The notes: generated from the sequence alone by a model not told the origin. Counted from the first letter of the stretch, positions 34,321-44,782 are shown. The stretch is 64,000 bases of DNA from Bacteriovoracaceae bacterium (GCA_947377285.1 CANCFT010000012.1:1-64000), one strand, 5' to 3'. Translations and numbers: made by a program.

Positions 34321-35022
34321 TTAAAACTGGGACCGCAATAATTCTAACTGAGAAATAGCAGAATAGACAGCATGTTCAACTCGAAGAATGCTAGACGAAA
34401 TCTTAATACTAGCAAAACCAGCTGCATGGAATCTTGCGATATCCTCTGGAATAAATCCGCGTTCAGGGCCAACGGCCAATGTTATAGGTTTAGTGAAGTC
34501 AATTGTTGTATCTAAAAAGCTTTTGTCAGCTTTTAAGTCTAAGATAAATTTCTGAGGAGCATTAATATATTGATCGGCCGGGTTATATTTATCTAATTTA
34601 AATTCTGGAAGTTGCGTATAAATGGCCGATTGTGAAAGTCCTGTGAGTAAAAAATTATCATATTCAATTTGCTCAAAAATTTTGGAATCCAAATAACTTT
34701 TTTCAGAAAGGGCCGCTTTAAAAAAATGGAATCGGCGAGCACCAAAAGTTGTCGCGTGTTCAAGAATTTTTTTAGTCGTTTGGGGACGAGAGACTCCAAC
34801 GACTAAATCAAACCATTGATTTTTTCCAGGTGTAATTTCACCTAAGTCTAATTGGCAATGAGATTTACTTAGTTCAATGACTTTCCCGAGACAAAGTCCA
34901 AGATTTAAAACAGAGCAACGGACTTGATCGCCAACTGCAAGTTTTAAAGTTGTATGAATGTGAGACAAAATACGCTCGTCTGTTAAAGATCCGCTTTTGT
35001 CTTTAAGTATAAGTGAATTCAT
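34321..35022 (-). CDS. rsmE: 16S rRNA m3U1498 methyltransferase RsmE
   Basis: 233 residues. N-terminal PUA-like domain (about 15-70), then a SPOUT domain with LAVGPERGFIPEDIARFHAAG and SSSILRVEHAVYSAISQLEL. RsmE methylates N3 of U1498 in 16S rRNA. Two normally strict motifs differ: GPEGG is GPERG, and LRTET is LRVEH. The fold and order are otherwise right. Divergent from the helicase gene across about 120 bases. Confidence 0.88.
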   Translation of the reverse strand: MNSLILKDKSGSLTDERILSHIHTTLKLAVGDQVRCSVLNLGLCLGKVIELSKSHCQLDLGEITPGKNQWFDLVVGVSRPQTTKKILEHATTFGARRFHFFKAALSEKSYLDSKIFEQIEYDNFLLTGLSQSAIYTQLPEFKLDKYNPADQYINAPQKFILDLKADKSFLDTTIDFTKPITLAVGPERGFIPEDIARFHAAGFASIKISSSILRVEHAVYSAISQLELLRSQF

Positions 35023-35144
35023 AGGCTCTCAATCTCATCTCAACTGATTTTCGTCAAGTAGTTGCTCAAAATTAGCGATCAAATACCTCTAGGCTTTGTA
35101 AAATTAAGTTACTATCTATTTAGCATTAGCTCAAGAAGTGAATA

Positions 35145-36176
35145 GTGAGCGGTATGAAATTAATAGAAGAACTTTTTAATCCCTCCCAATTTACATTATT
35201 AACCGCTCCAGTTGCTGCTGGGAAAACTAAACTTGTGGTCGAGTTTTATCAGGAACAATCCTTTAAAGTTATTTTTGTTTCTCCGCTTCGTGCTCTGGCC
35301 AACGAAGTCTTTGCTAAGCTTGTAACTTCAGAAAAAAATATTTTTCTCTTGGGAGGAAAAGTTCCAGTTGAAGAATGTATGGTCAATTTTCTCCAAGCTA
35401 AAAAATCTTTTTTAATAGTGACAATGGAGCTTTTATCAGAAGATTTTTTGGAAGCTTGTAGTGAGCAAAATGAAAAAATACTTTTTATCTTAGATGAATT
35501 TCATCTTTTCTATCATTGGGGAGATAGTTTTAGACCTGTTCTGCATGATAGATTTTTAGCGATCTTAGACACTCAGTCACCTGTGCTTGGAATCACGGCG
35601 ACTATGAGTTCTGAATTAATGGAAAAACTAAAAGAGGATCTAAGTTATCATAACGAAACTTGGTTTCATCTCGATTTTGGAAATCATCAGCTTCACCGCC
35701 AACCGAAAGAAGTTCATTGCTTTCATTTTTTAAAACCTGAAATTTTTCACCGGGCCATGTGGAGAGAATTGCGCCAAAAAAATGATCGCGATGTTTATCT
35801 CGTTTTTTGTTCTTTCCGCTCAGAAGTTGATGAATTAGTAGCACGATCTAGAAGAATGGGGCTAAGAAGTCTTGGTTGCGTTGGTGGTGAAGTAGAGAGC
35901 TTTCTTGAAGATCTTAAAAATTCAAACGAAGAAATTGACTGCATATTTTCAACAACGACCTTAAGTCACGGAGTCAACTTACCTGAGATCAGAAAAGTTT
36001 TTATCAATTACGAAGTAAAAAATTATGATTTTTGGTTGCAAATGGTTGGGCGAGGAGGGAGGAGAGGGAGTGATTATGAAGTTTATACCTTTGATGCCTT
36101 TCATATGAGTAAAAAAGAGCTCTTGAAAAATCGATTGAAAATTTATTTGGCCGATTTTGTTGGGGTAGAAATGTAA
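35145..36176 (+). CDS. Compact superfamily 2 DExH helicase (Ski2/Brr2-like core)
   Basis: 343 residues from GTG 35145; ATG 35154 is an alternative. All SF2 motifs lie in this short chain: I LTAPVAAGKTKLV (about 19-31), Ia SPLRALANE, II LDEFH, III GITATMSS, V STTTLSHGVNLP and VI QMVGRGGRRG. The GVNLP and QMxGRxGR forms are those of Ski2-like DNA/RNA helicases, but the usual winged-helix, ratchet and C-terminal domains are absent. ATP-driven strand unwinding or remodelling is likely; substrate unknown. recO lies 61 bases downstream on the same strand. Confidence 0.8.
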   Translation: MSGMKLIEELFNPSQFTLLTAPVAAGKTKLVVEFYQEQSFKVIFVSPLRALANEVFAKLVTSEKNIFLLGGKVPVEECMVNFLQAKKSFLIVTMELLSEDFLEACSEQNEKILFILDEFHLFYHWGDSFRPVLHDRFLAILDTQSPVLGITATMSSELMEKLKEDLSYHNETWFHLDFGNHQLHRQPKEVHCFHFLKPEIFHRAMWRELRQKNDRDVYLVFCSFRSEVDELVARSRRMGLRSLGCVGGEVESFLEDLKNSNEEIDCIFSTTTLSHGVNLPEIRKVFINYEVKNYDFWLQMVGRGGRRGSDYEVYTFDAFHMSKKELLKNRLKIYLADFVGVEM

Positions 36177-36237
36177 ATACAAAATTATTTATCTTAACTT
36201 TGAATCATTACAATTTTGTGCTAATTTTTTGATTAGC

Positions 36238-37029
36238 ATGCAAACAAAAATTGAAGGAATCGTCCTTTCAAAAATTCCCTATGATGAACGGCATATTATC
36301 GCTCATCTTTTACTTCGCTCTGGTCGAAAAGTCTCAGTCGTCTTCTACGGTGGACGCGGTGGTGGAAAAAAACAAAAATCTTCAGTCATTGAATTAGGAT
36401 TTATGTTGGCCGTTGAACTTCGATCTAGTAATTCAAACAATGAAATGTACTACGCTAAAGAATGGAGCCTTATTTGGCATCATGACGTCATCAGACTCAA
36501 TCATTCTGCTTTTTATTTAATGTGTTTTTTTCTTGAAATCACCAATAAAATTTCACCGATTGAAAATTTACATGAAGTTCATGAAGAAAATACGGAAATG
36601 GTAGGGTTGTTTTCAACGTTGAGTAATTCCCTGGTTCACTTAGAAAAATGTCTCCAGGCTCAAACATTTTATACTCATTCACACTCTGTTATTTTTCTCA
36701 CCAAGGCACTTTTGCACTTGGGAGTTTATCCCGAAAGAGAACACTGCACTTTGTGTGGTGAAGAATTACAGAAATTTAATGATATGTATTTAATTGCTGA
36801 AGAAGGAGGCTTTGCTTGTCCTCCATGCATGAATCAGCGTCAATCTTATTCTGTTCAATCGGGAAGAGAACTCTGGGAATTATTAGGGCATATTGCACAT
36901 TCAAAATACCAGGAACTCGGCAGTTTGAATCTCGAATACAAGTCCCTTCCGCGAATGCTCTTTCATTATTTTTGTTTCCAATTCCATTTCGAAGAAAAAG
37001 ATTTTAAGACAGCTTCTATGGTCTTTTAG
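36238..37029 (+). CDS. recO: DNA repair protein RecO
   Basis: 263 residues from ATG 36238. N-terminal OB fold (QTKIEGIVLSKIPYDERHII, then GRKVSVVFYGGRG), a helical middle, and a four-Cys zinc site (CTLCGEE and CPPCMNQ, about 176-200). RecO loads RecA with RecR and anneals SSB-coated DNA. No Shine-Dalgarno is seen; a TTG three codons upstream is less likely. It precedes the MsbA-like gene by 26 bases. Confidence 0.88.
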   Translation: MQTKIEGIVLSKIPYDERHIIAHLLLRSGRKVSVVFYGGRGGGKKQKSSVIELGFMLAVELRSSNSNNEMYYAKEWSLIWHHDVIRLNHSAFYLMCFFLEITNKISPIENLHEVHEENTEMVGLFSTLSNSLVHLEKCLQAQTFYTHSHSVIFLTKALLHLGVYPEREHCTLCGEELQKFNDMYLIAEEGGFACPPCMNQRQSYSVQSGRELWELLGHIAHSKYQELGSLNLEYKSLPRMLFHYFCFQFHFEEKDFKTASMVF

Positions 37030-37055
37030 CAGTTTTCAAGGTAAGCTCGTCGTCT

Positions 37056-38771
37056 ATGTACACTAAGCTCACTAAAGAACTCTTTCCTTACCTAAAACCA
37101 TATAAAAATATGGCGATTGGGGCGTTTTTATTGTCGTTTGTTTTAGCTGCACTAGCAGGTGCCCAAGTAAAATTAATTAAACCTATTTTTGACAACGGAT
37201 TAACGGGGAAAGCTTCTTTTAGCCAATTCCTTTTAATGGCCGGTGGATTACTTTTGATTGGCTTATTAAATTTTCCCGCTCGTTTTTACCATTTTTATTG
37301 GTTGAGATTTGTTGGCGAAAAAATTAACAATGATTTGCGAGTTCAAATATTTTCAAAACTTCAAAAATTACCAACTGCTTTTTATAATCAAAATAAACAA
37401 GGGCGAATGCTCTCAACACTTTTAAATGATGCGGAAATTTTTGCTCAATCTTTTCGTGCAATGATAGATATTATCCGCGAGCCAGTAAAAGGATTAGTTT
37501 ATTTAGGTGTAGCGATTTGGAGTGATTGGCAATTGACTTTAGTCATTTTTGTAGTGGGCCCAATGTTTGTGGCAATCTTCCAAATTAGTGGAAAAAAAAT
37601 CAAAGCTAATCAAAGCAATGTTCAAGACGGCAGAGCTGAATTGACTCATAATTTAAGTGAAGGTCTCTCGTCTCATAAAGTCACAAAAGCCTTTAACTTG
37701 CAAAAATTTGTCATGGATCGCTATAAACATTCTCAAGAATATTATTTTCATTTTGTCATGAAAACATGCAAAGTCGAAGAAATAGCTCACCCCTTTGTTG
37801 AACTCATTGGCACCATTGCTTTTTCTTGTGTCATCGTTTTTGCTTATTTCAGAATTAAATACGGCGGAATGACCGTTGGAGATTTTATCCAATTCGTGGC
37901 CGCCTTAGCACTTTTAATGGATCCAATTAGAAAATTTTCTCAAGCTAATGTTAAAATTGGGCAAGGAATCGCGGCCCTTGAGCGCATTAATGAAATTTTA
38001 TATTTAGAAGAAGAAGTCGATAAGGGCATCCAAAAGCCCATTCATTTTGATAATGAAATCGTCGTTGATAATGTCACTTTTAGTTATGGTGAAAATAACG
38101 TCATCCAAAACTTAAATTTAAAAATTAAAAAGGGTCAGAAGGTCGCCTTAGTTGGACTTTCTGGATCTGGAAAATCGACACTTATTAATCTGCTTTTAGG
38201 ATTATATCCAATCGAAAAGGGCCGCATTACGATCGATGGGTGGTCGCTTGACCAAATTCAATTGCACTCATTACGTAAATTATTTGGTCTTGTGTCACAA
38301 GATATTTTTCTTTTTCATGACAGTATCAAAGCCAATTTAGCTGTAGGTGGCAACTTCTCAGACGCTGACATAAAAAGAGCACTTGATGTTTCTTATGCGT
38401 CAGAATTCGTCGATAAACTTCCTAATGGTCTTGAAACGGTCATTGGTGACAGAGGCGCCAAACTCTCTGGCGGTCAGCAGCAGCGACTTACTATTGCTAG
38501 AGCATTCTTGCAAAACACTGATATCTTGCTTTTTGACGAAGCAACTTCTGCTCTGGATAACGAATCAGAGAAAGTCGTACAGCGTGCTCTTGAAGCCATA
38601 GCTGGAAATAAAACTGTTATTGCTGTGGCCCATAGACTTTCGACTATTCAAGATTACGACCAAATTTTTGTCATGAAAGATGGAAAGTTGGTTGAAAATG
38701 GCACTCATTCTGAGCTCATTTCCAATGCCAGCGAATATAAAAAACTTTATGAACTTTCTTTAAAGTCTTAA
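37056..38771 (+). CDS. msbA: MsbA-like ABC exporter (lipid A flippase type)
   Basis: 571 residues. Six-helix transmembrane domain (1-310), then the ATPase: Walker A GLSGSGKST (about 370-378), Q-loop LVSQDIF, ABC signature LSGGQQQR, Walker B ILLFDEATSALD and H-loop VAHRLST. A fused half-transporter that works as a homodimer. The order and spacing match MsbA, which flips lipid A-core across the inner membrane; a peptide or drug exporter is possible. The neighbouring LPS genes at 25-34 kb favour the MsbA role. Confidence 0.88.
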   Translation: MYTKLTKELFPYLKPYKNMAIGAFLLSFVLAALAGAQVKLIKPIFDNGLTGKASFSQFLLMAGGLLLIGLLNFPARFYHFYWLRFVGEKINNDLRVQIFSKLQKLPTAFYNQNKQGRMLSTLLNDAEIFAQSFRAMIDIIREPVKGLVYLGVAIWSDWQLTLVIFVVGPMFVAIFQISGKKIKANQSNVQDGRAELTHNLSEGLSSHKVTKAFNLQKFVMDRYKHSQEYYFHFVMKTCKVEEIAHPFVELIGTIAFSCVIVFAYFRIKYGGMTVGDFIQFVAALALLMDPIRKFSQANVKIGQGIAALERINEILYLEEEVDKGIQKPIHFDNEIVVDNVTFSYGENNVIQNLNLKIKKGQKVALVGLSGSGKSTLINLLLGLYPIEKGRITIDGWSLDQIQLHSLRKLFGLVSQDIFLFHDSIKANLAVGGNFSDADIKRALDVSYASEFVDKLPNGLETVIGDRGAKLSGGQQQRLTIARAFLQNTDILLFDEATSALDNESEKVVQRALEAIAGNKTVIAVAHRLSTIQDYDQIFVMKDGKLVENGTHSELISNASEYKKLYELSLKS

Positions 38772-38834
38772 ACTTTCCTTGTACAATCCCACTATATTTT
38801 TCAATATTTCCTAACGGAATTGAGGAGCTTCATC

Positions 38835-40178
38835 GTGACCCAAGAAACAAATGAAACAAAAGAAACAAATTTAAAATCAATGAGTGAGCTAGTGGCCCTT
38901 TGTAAACAAAGGGGTTTTATTTTTCAATCTTCTGAAGTTTATGGTGGATTAAATTCTTGCTGGGATATGGGCCCTTATGGAGTCGAGTTAAAAAATAATT
39001 TAAAATCTCGATGGTGGAAATCGATGACTCTTCGTCAAGATGTTGTTGGAATTGATGCTTCAATTCTTATGCACCCATTAGTTTGGAAGGCATCAGGGCA
39101 TATCGATGGGTTTTCGGATCCACTAGTTGACTGTAAAGTTTGTAAAGAAAGATTCCGCGCCGATAACATCGACATCACTAAGCCTTGTGCAAAATGTGGA
39201 TCGAAAGATTCATTCACCGATATTCGCCAATTCAACTTGATGTTTAAAACTCAAATGGGAGCGATGGAAGATACGGCTTCAACTGTTTATTTAAGACCAG
39301 AAACAGCTCAAGGGATTTTTGTCAATTTCTTGAATGTGCAAACGACCATGAGAAAAAAACTTCCGTTTGGGATTGCCCAAATTGGAAAAGCTTTTAGAAA
39401 TGAGATTACTCCAGGAAATTTTATTTTTAGAACTCGCGAGTTTGAACAAATGGAAATGCAATATTTTGTTAAGCCTGGAACGCAAATGCCTTCAATGGAA
39501 GAGTGGAAAGAAACTCGTTGGAAATGGCATATTGAAAATGGACTTCGACCTGAAAAATTAAAATGGGCACCACACGGACCAGATAGTCTTGCTCATTACG
39601 CTGATGCAGCAACTGATATTGAATACGAATTCCCAATGGGATGGGGAGAGATGGAAGGGATTCACTCTCGAACTGATTTCGATTTAAAACAACACCAGGA
39701 ATTTTCTGGCAAGAATATGCAATACGTTGATCAAGTGAACAATGAAAAATATCTTCCTTACGTTATTGAAACGTCAGTAGGAGCAGACAGATGTTTACTC
39801 GCGATCATGTGCGATGCTTACCGATTGGAAAATGCAGGAGATGCTGAAAAAGAGCGCTCAGTGATGAAATTTCACCCGGCCTTAGCTCCAATTAAAGCAG
39901 CTGTTATGCCACTTTCAAAAAAATCAGAACTCGAAGAAGTTTCTAATAAATTGTTCAACGATATTATTGTCGATTATAAAGCAGAATATGATGTCGCTGG
40001 ATCAATTGGTAAACGTTACCGCCGCCAAGATGAAATCGGAACACCGTATTGTTTAACTGTCGATTTCGATACGCTAAATGATCATGCCGTGACAATTAGA
40101 GACCGAGATACGATGGTGCAAGAGCGCATTGCTCTTTCTCAAGTTCCCAATTATTTGAAAGATAAGTTTAAGTTTTAA
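38835..40178 (+). CDS. glyQS: Glycine--tRNA ligase, dimeric (GlyQS type)
   Basis: 447 residues from GTG 38835, chosen because GAGGAG lies 8 bases upstream. Class II core: motif 2 [19 protein letters not shown], motif 3 [15 protein letters not shown], plus the zinc-like Cys set [16 protein letters not shown]-terminal anticodon-binding domain (AAVMPLSKK... [15 protein letters not shown]) completes it. This is the alpha2 type found in eukaryotes, archaea and many Firmicutes, not the alpha2beta2 type of gamma-proteobacteria. Confidence 0.94.
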   Translation: MTQETNETKETNLKSMSELVALCKQRGFIFQSSEVYGGLNSCWDMGPYGVELKNNLKSRWWKSMTLRQDVVGIDASILMHPLVWKASGHIDGFSDPLVDCKVCKERFRADNIDITKPCAKCGSKDSFTDIRQFNLMFKTQMGAMEDTASTVYLRPETAQGIFVNFLNVQTTMRKKLPFGIAQIGKAFRNEITPGNFIFRTREFEQMEMQYFVKPGTQMPSMEEWKETRWKWHIENGLRPEKLKWAPHGPDSLAHYADAATDIEYEFPMGWGEMEGIHSRTDFDLKQHQEFSGKNMQYVDQVNNEKYLPYVIETSVGADRCLLAIMCDAYRLENAGDAEKERSVMKFHPALAPIKAAVMPLSKKSELEEVSNKLFNDIIVDYKAEYDVAGSIGKRYRRQDEIGTPYCLTVDFDTLNDHAVTIRDRDTMVQERIALSQVPNYLKDKFKF

Positions 40179-40236
40179 AAAACAATTTTCTCATACTAAC
40201 AAAACCTCAATTAATCGAGGTAGGAGTAAAGAAACA

Positions 40237-42906
40237 ATGACTACGAATCAATGGGTATATCTCTTCAGTGCAGAAAAGACGGAAGGGAACAAAGACATGA
40301 AAGATCTTTTGGGTGGTAAAGGGGCCAATCTCGCTGAGATGTGCGCTCTGAAGCTTGCAGTTCCTCCCGGATTTACAGTGACAACTCAAGCCTGTCTTGA
40401 TTATGAAAAAAATAGCAAACAAATCAATCCTGATATTCGCTCTCAAGTCTTGAAAGCCATTTCTGAGTCAGAAAGGCTGACGGGGAAAAAGTTTGGCGAT
40501 AATGCTAATCCACTTTTATTTTCTGTTCGTTCGGGAGCTAGAGCTTCGATGCCAGGAATGATGGATACAGTTTTAAATTTAGGACTCAACGATAATTCAG
40601 TTTTAGGACTTGCGAAATTAACAAATAACGACCGCTTTGCTTGGGACTCATACCGACGATTTATTCAAATGTACGCCAATGTCGTTATGGACTTCAATGT
40701 TTCATTACTCGAAGCTACTTTGGAAGATTTAAAAGAAGCCCGTGGAGTTCATGAAGATACAAAATTAACGGCCAACGATTTAAAAGAATTAGTTGTTGTT
40801 TATAAAAAAATTATTCTTGAAGAAACTGGAGAGTCATTTCCAACTGAGCCGATGGAGCAATTATGGAGGGCCATCGCAGCTGTCTTTAATTCATGGAATA
40901 ACCCTCGAGCGATTAAATACCGCGAAATTTACGATATTCCTCATAGCTGGGGAACTGCAGTTAATGTGCAATCAATGGTCTTTGGAAATATGGGAGACGA
41001 TTGTGCGACTGGAGTATGTTTCACAAGAGACCCCTCAACAGGAGAAAGAAAATTCTTTGGTGAATACCTAATCAATGCTCAAGGGGAAGATGTTGTTGCA
41101 GGAATCAGAACTCCACAACCTATCAATGAGTTTTCTAAAAATGATTCTAATAAAAACTTTAAAACTCTTGAAGCTGCTATGCCAGAAGCATTTGCAGAAT
41201 TAACTTCTGTTTATAAAAAATTGGAAGGTCACTATAAAGATATGCAGGATATCGAGTTTACAATTGAAAATAAAAAACTTTATATTCTTCAAACGAGAAA
41301 TGGGAAAAGAACTGCAGCTGCAGGAATTAAAATTGCTGTTGATTTAGTCAGTGAAGGAATTCTTACAAAACAAGAAGCACTTTTAAGAGTAAACCCAGAA
41401 GATTTAAACCAATTACTTCACCCGCGCCTAGACCCTAAAGCAACTAAAAAAATTATTGCCAAAGGTCTTCCTGCAAGTCCAGGAGCTGGAGCTGGGATTA
41501 TCGCTTTTACTTCTGAGCGCGCTCATTTACTAAACGAAGCAGGCAAAAAAGTTATTTTAGTCAGACAAGAAACTTCTCCTGAAGATATTGCAGGAATGGT
41601 AGCGAGTCAGGGAATTTTAACTGCACGCGGAGGAATGACTAGTCATGCAGCCGTTGTTGCTCGTGGAATGGGTAAACCTTGTGTGGCCGGATGTTCTTCT
41701 CTTATTATTGATCACAGCGCAGGAACTCTAACCGTCGCAGGTGTTCGGTATAAAGAAGGGGATTCCCTAACAATTGATGGAGCAACAGGTGAAGTCATTG
41801 AAGGTGTCGTTCCCACAATCGATGCGGCAATTACAAATGATTTTGCCACTTTTATGAATTGGTCTGATGAATTTAAAAGACTGGGCGTAAGAACAAATGC
41901 CGATACTCCAGAAGACGCAAAAGTTGCAGTAAAATTTGGAGCCCATGGTATTGGGTTATGCCGAACCGAACATATGTTTTTTGAGAAAGATAGAATTCTC
42001 GCTGTTAGAGAAATGATTTTTGCTAATAATGTAAAAGAGCGTGAACTAGCACTTGCAAAAATTCTTCCCTTTCAACGTGAAGACTTTATCGGAATTTTTA
42101 CTGTATTAGATGGATTACCAGTAAATATTCGTCTCCTTGATCCTCCACTTCATGAATTCCTTCCTCACTCATTAGAAGATAAAAAAGAACTAGCTGATAG
42201 TTTACACCTCGATATGAAAACGATCGAAACAAGAGGGGAGCAGCTTCATGAGTTTAACCCAATGCTTGGTCACAGAGGTTGCCGCTTAGGTATCACTTTT
42301 CCAGAAATCTACCGTATGCAAGTGCAGGCCATTATTGAGGCAGCATTAATTTGTGCAGATAAAGGAATAAATGTTATTCCAGAAATTATGATTCCTTTGG
42401 TTGCGGTAGAAGGTGAATTGACTGTTTTAAAAGTTGAAGCCATTAAAGAAATTGAAAGAGTCTTCAAGCTAAAAGGGAAAAGCATAAAGTATAAAATCGG
42501 AACAATGATTGAGTTGCCTAGAGCTGCTATCATGGCCGGATCAATTGCAAAACATGCAGAATTTTTCTCATTTGGAACAAACGATTTAACTCAAACAACT
42601 TTTGGATTATCTCGAGACGATGCTGGTAAGTTTTTACCAGAGTATGTTTCTAAAGGCTTAATGCTGACAGACCCATTCGTTTCCATTGACCAGGATGGAG
42701 TTGGTTTCTTAATGAAACATGCAGTGACAGAAGGAAGAAAATCAAACCCAGGTATGCATTTTGGTATCTGTGGAGAGCACGGCGGAGAAGCTCGCTCAAT
42801 TGAATTTTGTCACAAAATTGGTCTAGATTATGTAAGTTGTTCTCCTTACCGTGTACCAATTGCACGTTTATCAGCGGCCCAGGCGGCCATTCGCAATTCA
42901 AAATAA
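40237..42906 (+). CDS. ppdK: Pyruvate, phosphate dikinase
   Basis: 889 residues. N-terminal ATP-grasp domain (LLGGKGANLAEM, then FSVRSGARASMPGMMDTVLN), the swivelling phosphohistidine domain with H470 in GGMTSHAAVVARGMGKP, and the PEP-binding TIM barrel (GIGLCRTEHMFF; SFGTNDLTQTTFG; CGEHGGE). It reversibly makes PEP from pyruvate, ATP and phosphate. AGGAG precedes the ATG, overlapped by a small hairpin (ACCTC 40204-40208, GAGGT 40217-40221) that may tune translation. It suits an amino-acid-fed cell making sugars. Confidence 0.97.
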   Translation: MTTNQWVYLFSAEKTEGNKDMKDLLGGKGANLAEMCALKLAVPPGFTVTTQACLDYEKNSKQINPDIRSQVLKAISESERLTGKKFGDNANPLLFSVRSGARASMPGMMDTVLNLGLNDNSVLGLAKLTNNDRFAWDSYRRFIQMYANVVMDFNVSLLEATLEDLKEARGVHEDTKLTANDLKELVVVYKKIILEETGESFPTEPMEQLWRAIAAVFNSWNNPRAIKYREIYDIPHSWGTAVNVQSMVFGNMGDDCATGVCFTRDPSTGERKFFGEYLINAQGEDVVAGIRTPQPINEFSKNDSNKNFKTLEAAMPEAFAELTSVYKKLEGHYKDMQDIEFTIENKKLYILQTRNGKRTAAAGIKIAVDLVSEGILTKQEALLRVNPEDLNQLLHPRLDPKATKKIIAKGLPASPGAGAGIIAFTSERAHLLNEAGKKVILVRQETSPEDIAGMVASQGILTARGGMTSHAAVVARGMGKPCVAGCSSLIIDHSAGTLTVAGVRYKEGDSLTIDGATGEVIEGVVPTIDAAITNDFATFMNWSDEFKRLGVRTNADTPEDAKVAVKFGAHGIGLCRTEHMFFEKDRILAVREMIFANNVKERELALAKILPFQREDFIGIFTVLDGLPVNIRLLDPPLHEFLPHSLEDKKELADSLHLDMKTIETRGEQLHEFNPMLGHRGCRLGITFPEIYRMQVQAIIEAALICADKGINVIPEIMIPLVAVEGELTVLKVEAIKEIERVFKLKGKSIKYKIGTMIELPRAAIMAGSIAKHAEFFSFGTNDLTQTTFGLSRDDAGKFLPEYVSKGLMLTDPFVSIDQDGVGFLMKHAVTEGRKSNPGMHFGICGEHGGEARSIEFCHKIGLDYVSCSPYRVPIARLSAAQAAIRNSK

Positions 42907-42908
42907 TT

Positions 42909-44663
42909 TTATATATTGGCCCCATTGAAATTTGGGGCCAGTTTATTTTCCTCTATTATTGGTAATATAATAACAAATTTCGTGTTTGGTGAATCTTCTT
43001 CAAGTTCAAGTTTTCCGTGGTGCTCATCAATTATTCCTTTCGAAATACTTAAACCTAATCCAGTTCCTTTACCAACATCTTTGGTCGTAAAAAAGGGTTC
43101 CATTAGGCGTTTAGAAATTTCAGGAGCGATTCCACGGCCACTGTCTATGATTTCAATATGAATTTCTGGCTTAACTACAGACAAGTGAAATTGAAGCTTT
43201 ACCCATTTCTCGGATAAATTTTCAACTGCATCAATTGAATTAAGAAGTAGATTCAATATGACTTGAGAAATTTGTGAGGGCCTGCATTGAATTAATACAT
43301 TAGGAATTGTTGTGACTTCTAAAGGAATGCGGTGATCTTTAAATTTTTCAGTACAAAGCTCTAGCGTTTCAGTAATTAATTTTTCTAACGGATAGAGCGT
43401 TAATGGATCTTTTTCGCCAGACCTAGAAAAGGTTCTCAACCCATCAATAATTTTTTTTATTCGATCTGCCGTTGAAACTATTTGTTTAATTTTGTTTTCT
43501 ATATCTTCATTTACGATTTGAGCTTTATCTAATTGCATTTTAATTTGCTGTGCTTTACCAACAATTATAGTAAGCGGATTATTAATTTCGTGTGCCACCC
43601 CACTTGCCATTTCACCAAGGGCGGCCATTTTAGAAGCTTGAACGAGTTGCGTTTTTCCAAGTTCAATCAGACTTTCATCTTTTGCTTTTTCTTTTGCAAT
43701 AAATTGTAAAACTTGCCAAATTATAAATAGCAAGATCCATAGTGAAATATCGATAAAGATAAGGAATTTTTTTAATTGATTCAAACCTTTAAGTAAATAA
43801 TTTGGTGAGCTTTTAACAACGATCGTCCACTTAAATTGTTCTTGAGTCACTGTTGATTGAATCCAATCTGTTTGTTTCTGCCCTAGAGCAAGATTTACGT
43901 CAGAGACTTTGAAATTGAGCAAGCTTTGATTATCCTTACCATCAATTATATTTTTAGTTTTAAAAAATTGGTCTTTCAAAGGATGGGCCAATAGCATTCC
44001 ATTTTGATCGGCAATATAAATTAATTCTTGGTCTGATAGGCTAGAAGTCTTTATGATATTTTGTAGTTGAGGCAATACTAAGTCGACAGAGATGACACCG
44101 ATTGGCTTACGATTAATATCGAAAAAAACATTTGAATTAGTAATATAAACTAATCCATTATCAAAGTAAGGTGGACTGAAAAAATTTGTTCCTACTTTTT
44201 CATATGCCCCCGTAAACCAAGGTTGAGCAGGATAATTATAGGCTTCAGTATTCCATTCATAAGTTAAGACATTTATATTTTTATTATTTTCGATGCTAGA
44301 GCGATGGACATAAGGGCCAAAGAACTTTTTATTTCTTTCGAATGAATAAGGTTCAAACCAAAGCCCAATTCCAAAAATAATATCAGGAGGACTACTACGT
44401 AAATACTGTTCAAGTTTTTTTTCTATTTCAAGTTGAGTTAGTTTTTTATCTGATAAATCTGCAGAGATGTCTTCTTGAATAAAATGACTTAATAAATCTG
44501 ACACTATGGCGAATTGGTCAATTTTTTTTCTTATGATATCAGCTCGGGCAATTTGCTCTTTTGTTCCAATTTCCAACTCAATTGATTGGGTATTGAAATA
44601 AAAAGCAACTATAAGTGAACTCACAATAATGCCAAATGCAGTAAGTAAAAATTTTGAGCTCAA
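42909..44663 (-). CDS. Sensor histidine kinase with Cache domain
   Basis: 584 residues. A first membrane helix (1-24), a periplasmic dCache sensor (about 30-295; GIGLWFEPYS, YIADQNGMLLAHP), a second helix (about 299-322), HisKA with phospho-accepting H358 in MASGVAHEINNP, and HATPase with NLLLNSIDAVENL, DSGRGIAPE and GTGLGLSISKGI. Dimeric, membrane-bound, sensing a small molecule outside. No response regulator is adjacent; the NtrC-type regulator at 51632 is one candidate partner. Its last codons overlap the hairpin at 42917-42940. Confidence 0.9.
   Translation of the reverse strand: MSSKFLLTAFGIIVSSLIVAFYFNTQSIELEIGTKEQIARADIIRKKIDQFAIVSDLLSHFIQEDISADLSDKKLTQLEIEKKLEQYLRSSPPDIIFGIGLWFEPYSFERNKKFFGPYVHRSSIENNKNINVLTYEWNTEAYNYPAQPWFTGAYEKVGTNFFSPPYFDNGLVYITNSNVFFDINRKPIGVISVDLVLPQLQNIIKTSSLSDQELIYIADQNGMLLAHPLKDQFFKTKNIIDGKDNQSLLNFKVSDVNLALGQKQTDWIQSTVTQEQFKWTIVVKSSPNYLLKGLNQLKKFLIFIDISLWILLFIIWQVLQFIAKEKAKDESLIELGKTQLVQASKMAALGEMASGVAHEINNPLTIIVGKAQQIKMQLDKAQIVNEDIENKIKQIVSTADRIKKIIDGLRTFSRSGEKDPLTLYPLEKLITETLELCTEKFKDHRIPLEVTTIPNVLIQCRPSQISQVILNLLLNSIDAVENLSEKWVKLQFHLSVVKPEIHIEIIDSGRGIAPEISKRLMEPFFTTKDVGKGTGLGLSISKGIIDEHHGKLELEEDSPNTKFVIILPIIEENKLAPNFNGANI
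42917..42940. terminator. Convergent terminator hairpin overlapping the kinase 3' end
   Basis: TGGCCCC (42917-42923) and GGGGCCA (42934-42940) form a strong G/C stem between convergent ppdK and the histidine kinase gene. The stem encodes the final residues of the kinase. Flanking T runs are weak on both sides, so it may act for both directions. Confidence 0.6.
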
Positions 44664-44782
44664 ATAATTATCCTGTGTAAAAACTTTTCAAACTTACTGA
44701 GTTTATATCATTTAATATTTTAATCCATATTTTAAATAGTTTCACAGTTTTTTAATTCTAAGATTTTAGGTAAGATAAACCT

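Noticed and set aside
34053..44663. NifU-like protein to histidine kinase region as a special island
   Set aside because: Gene content is ordinary housekeeping with no repeats, integrase or compositional change visible by eye.
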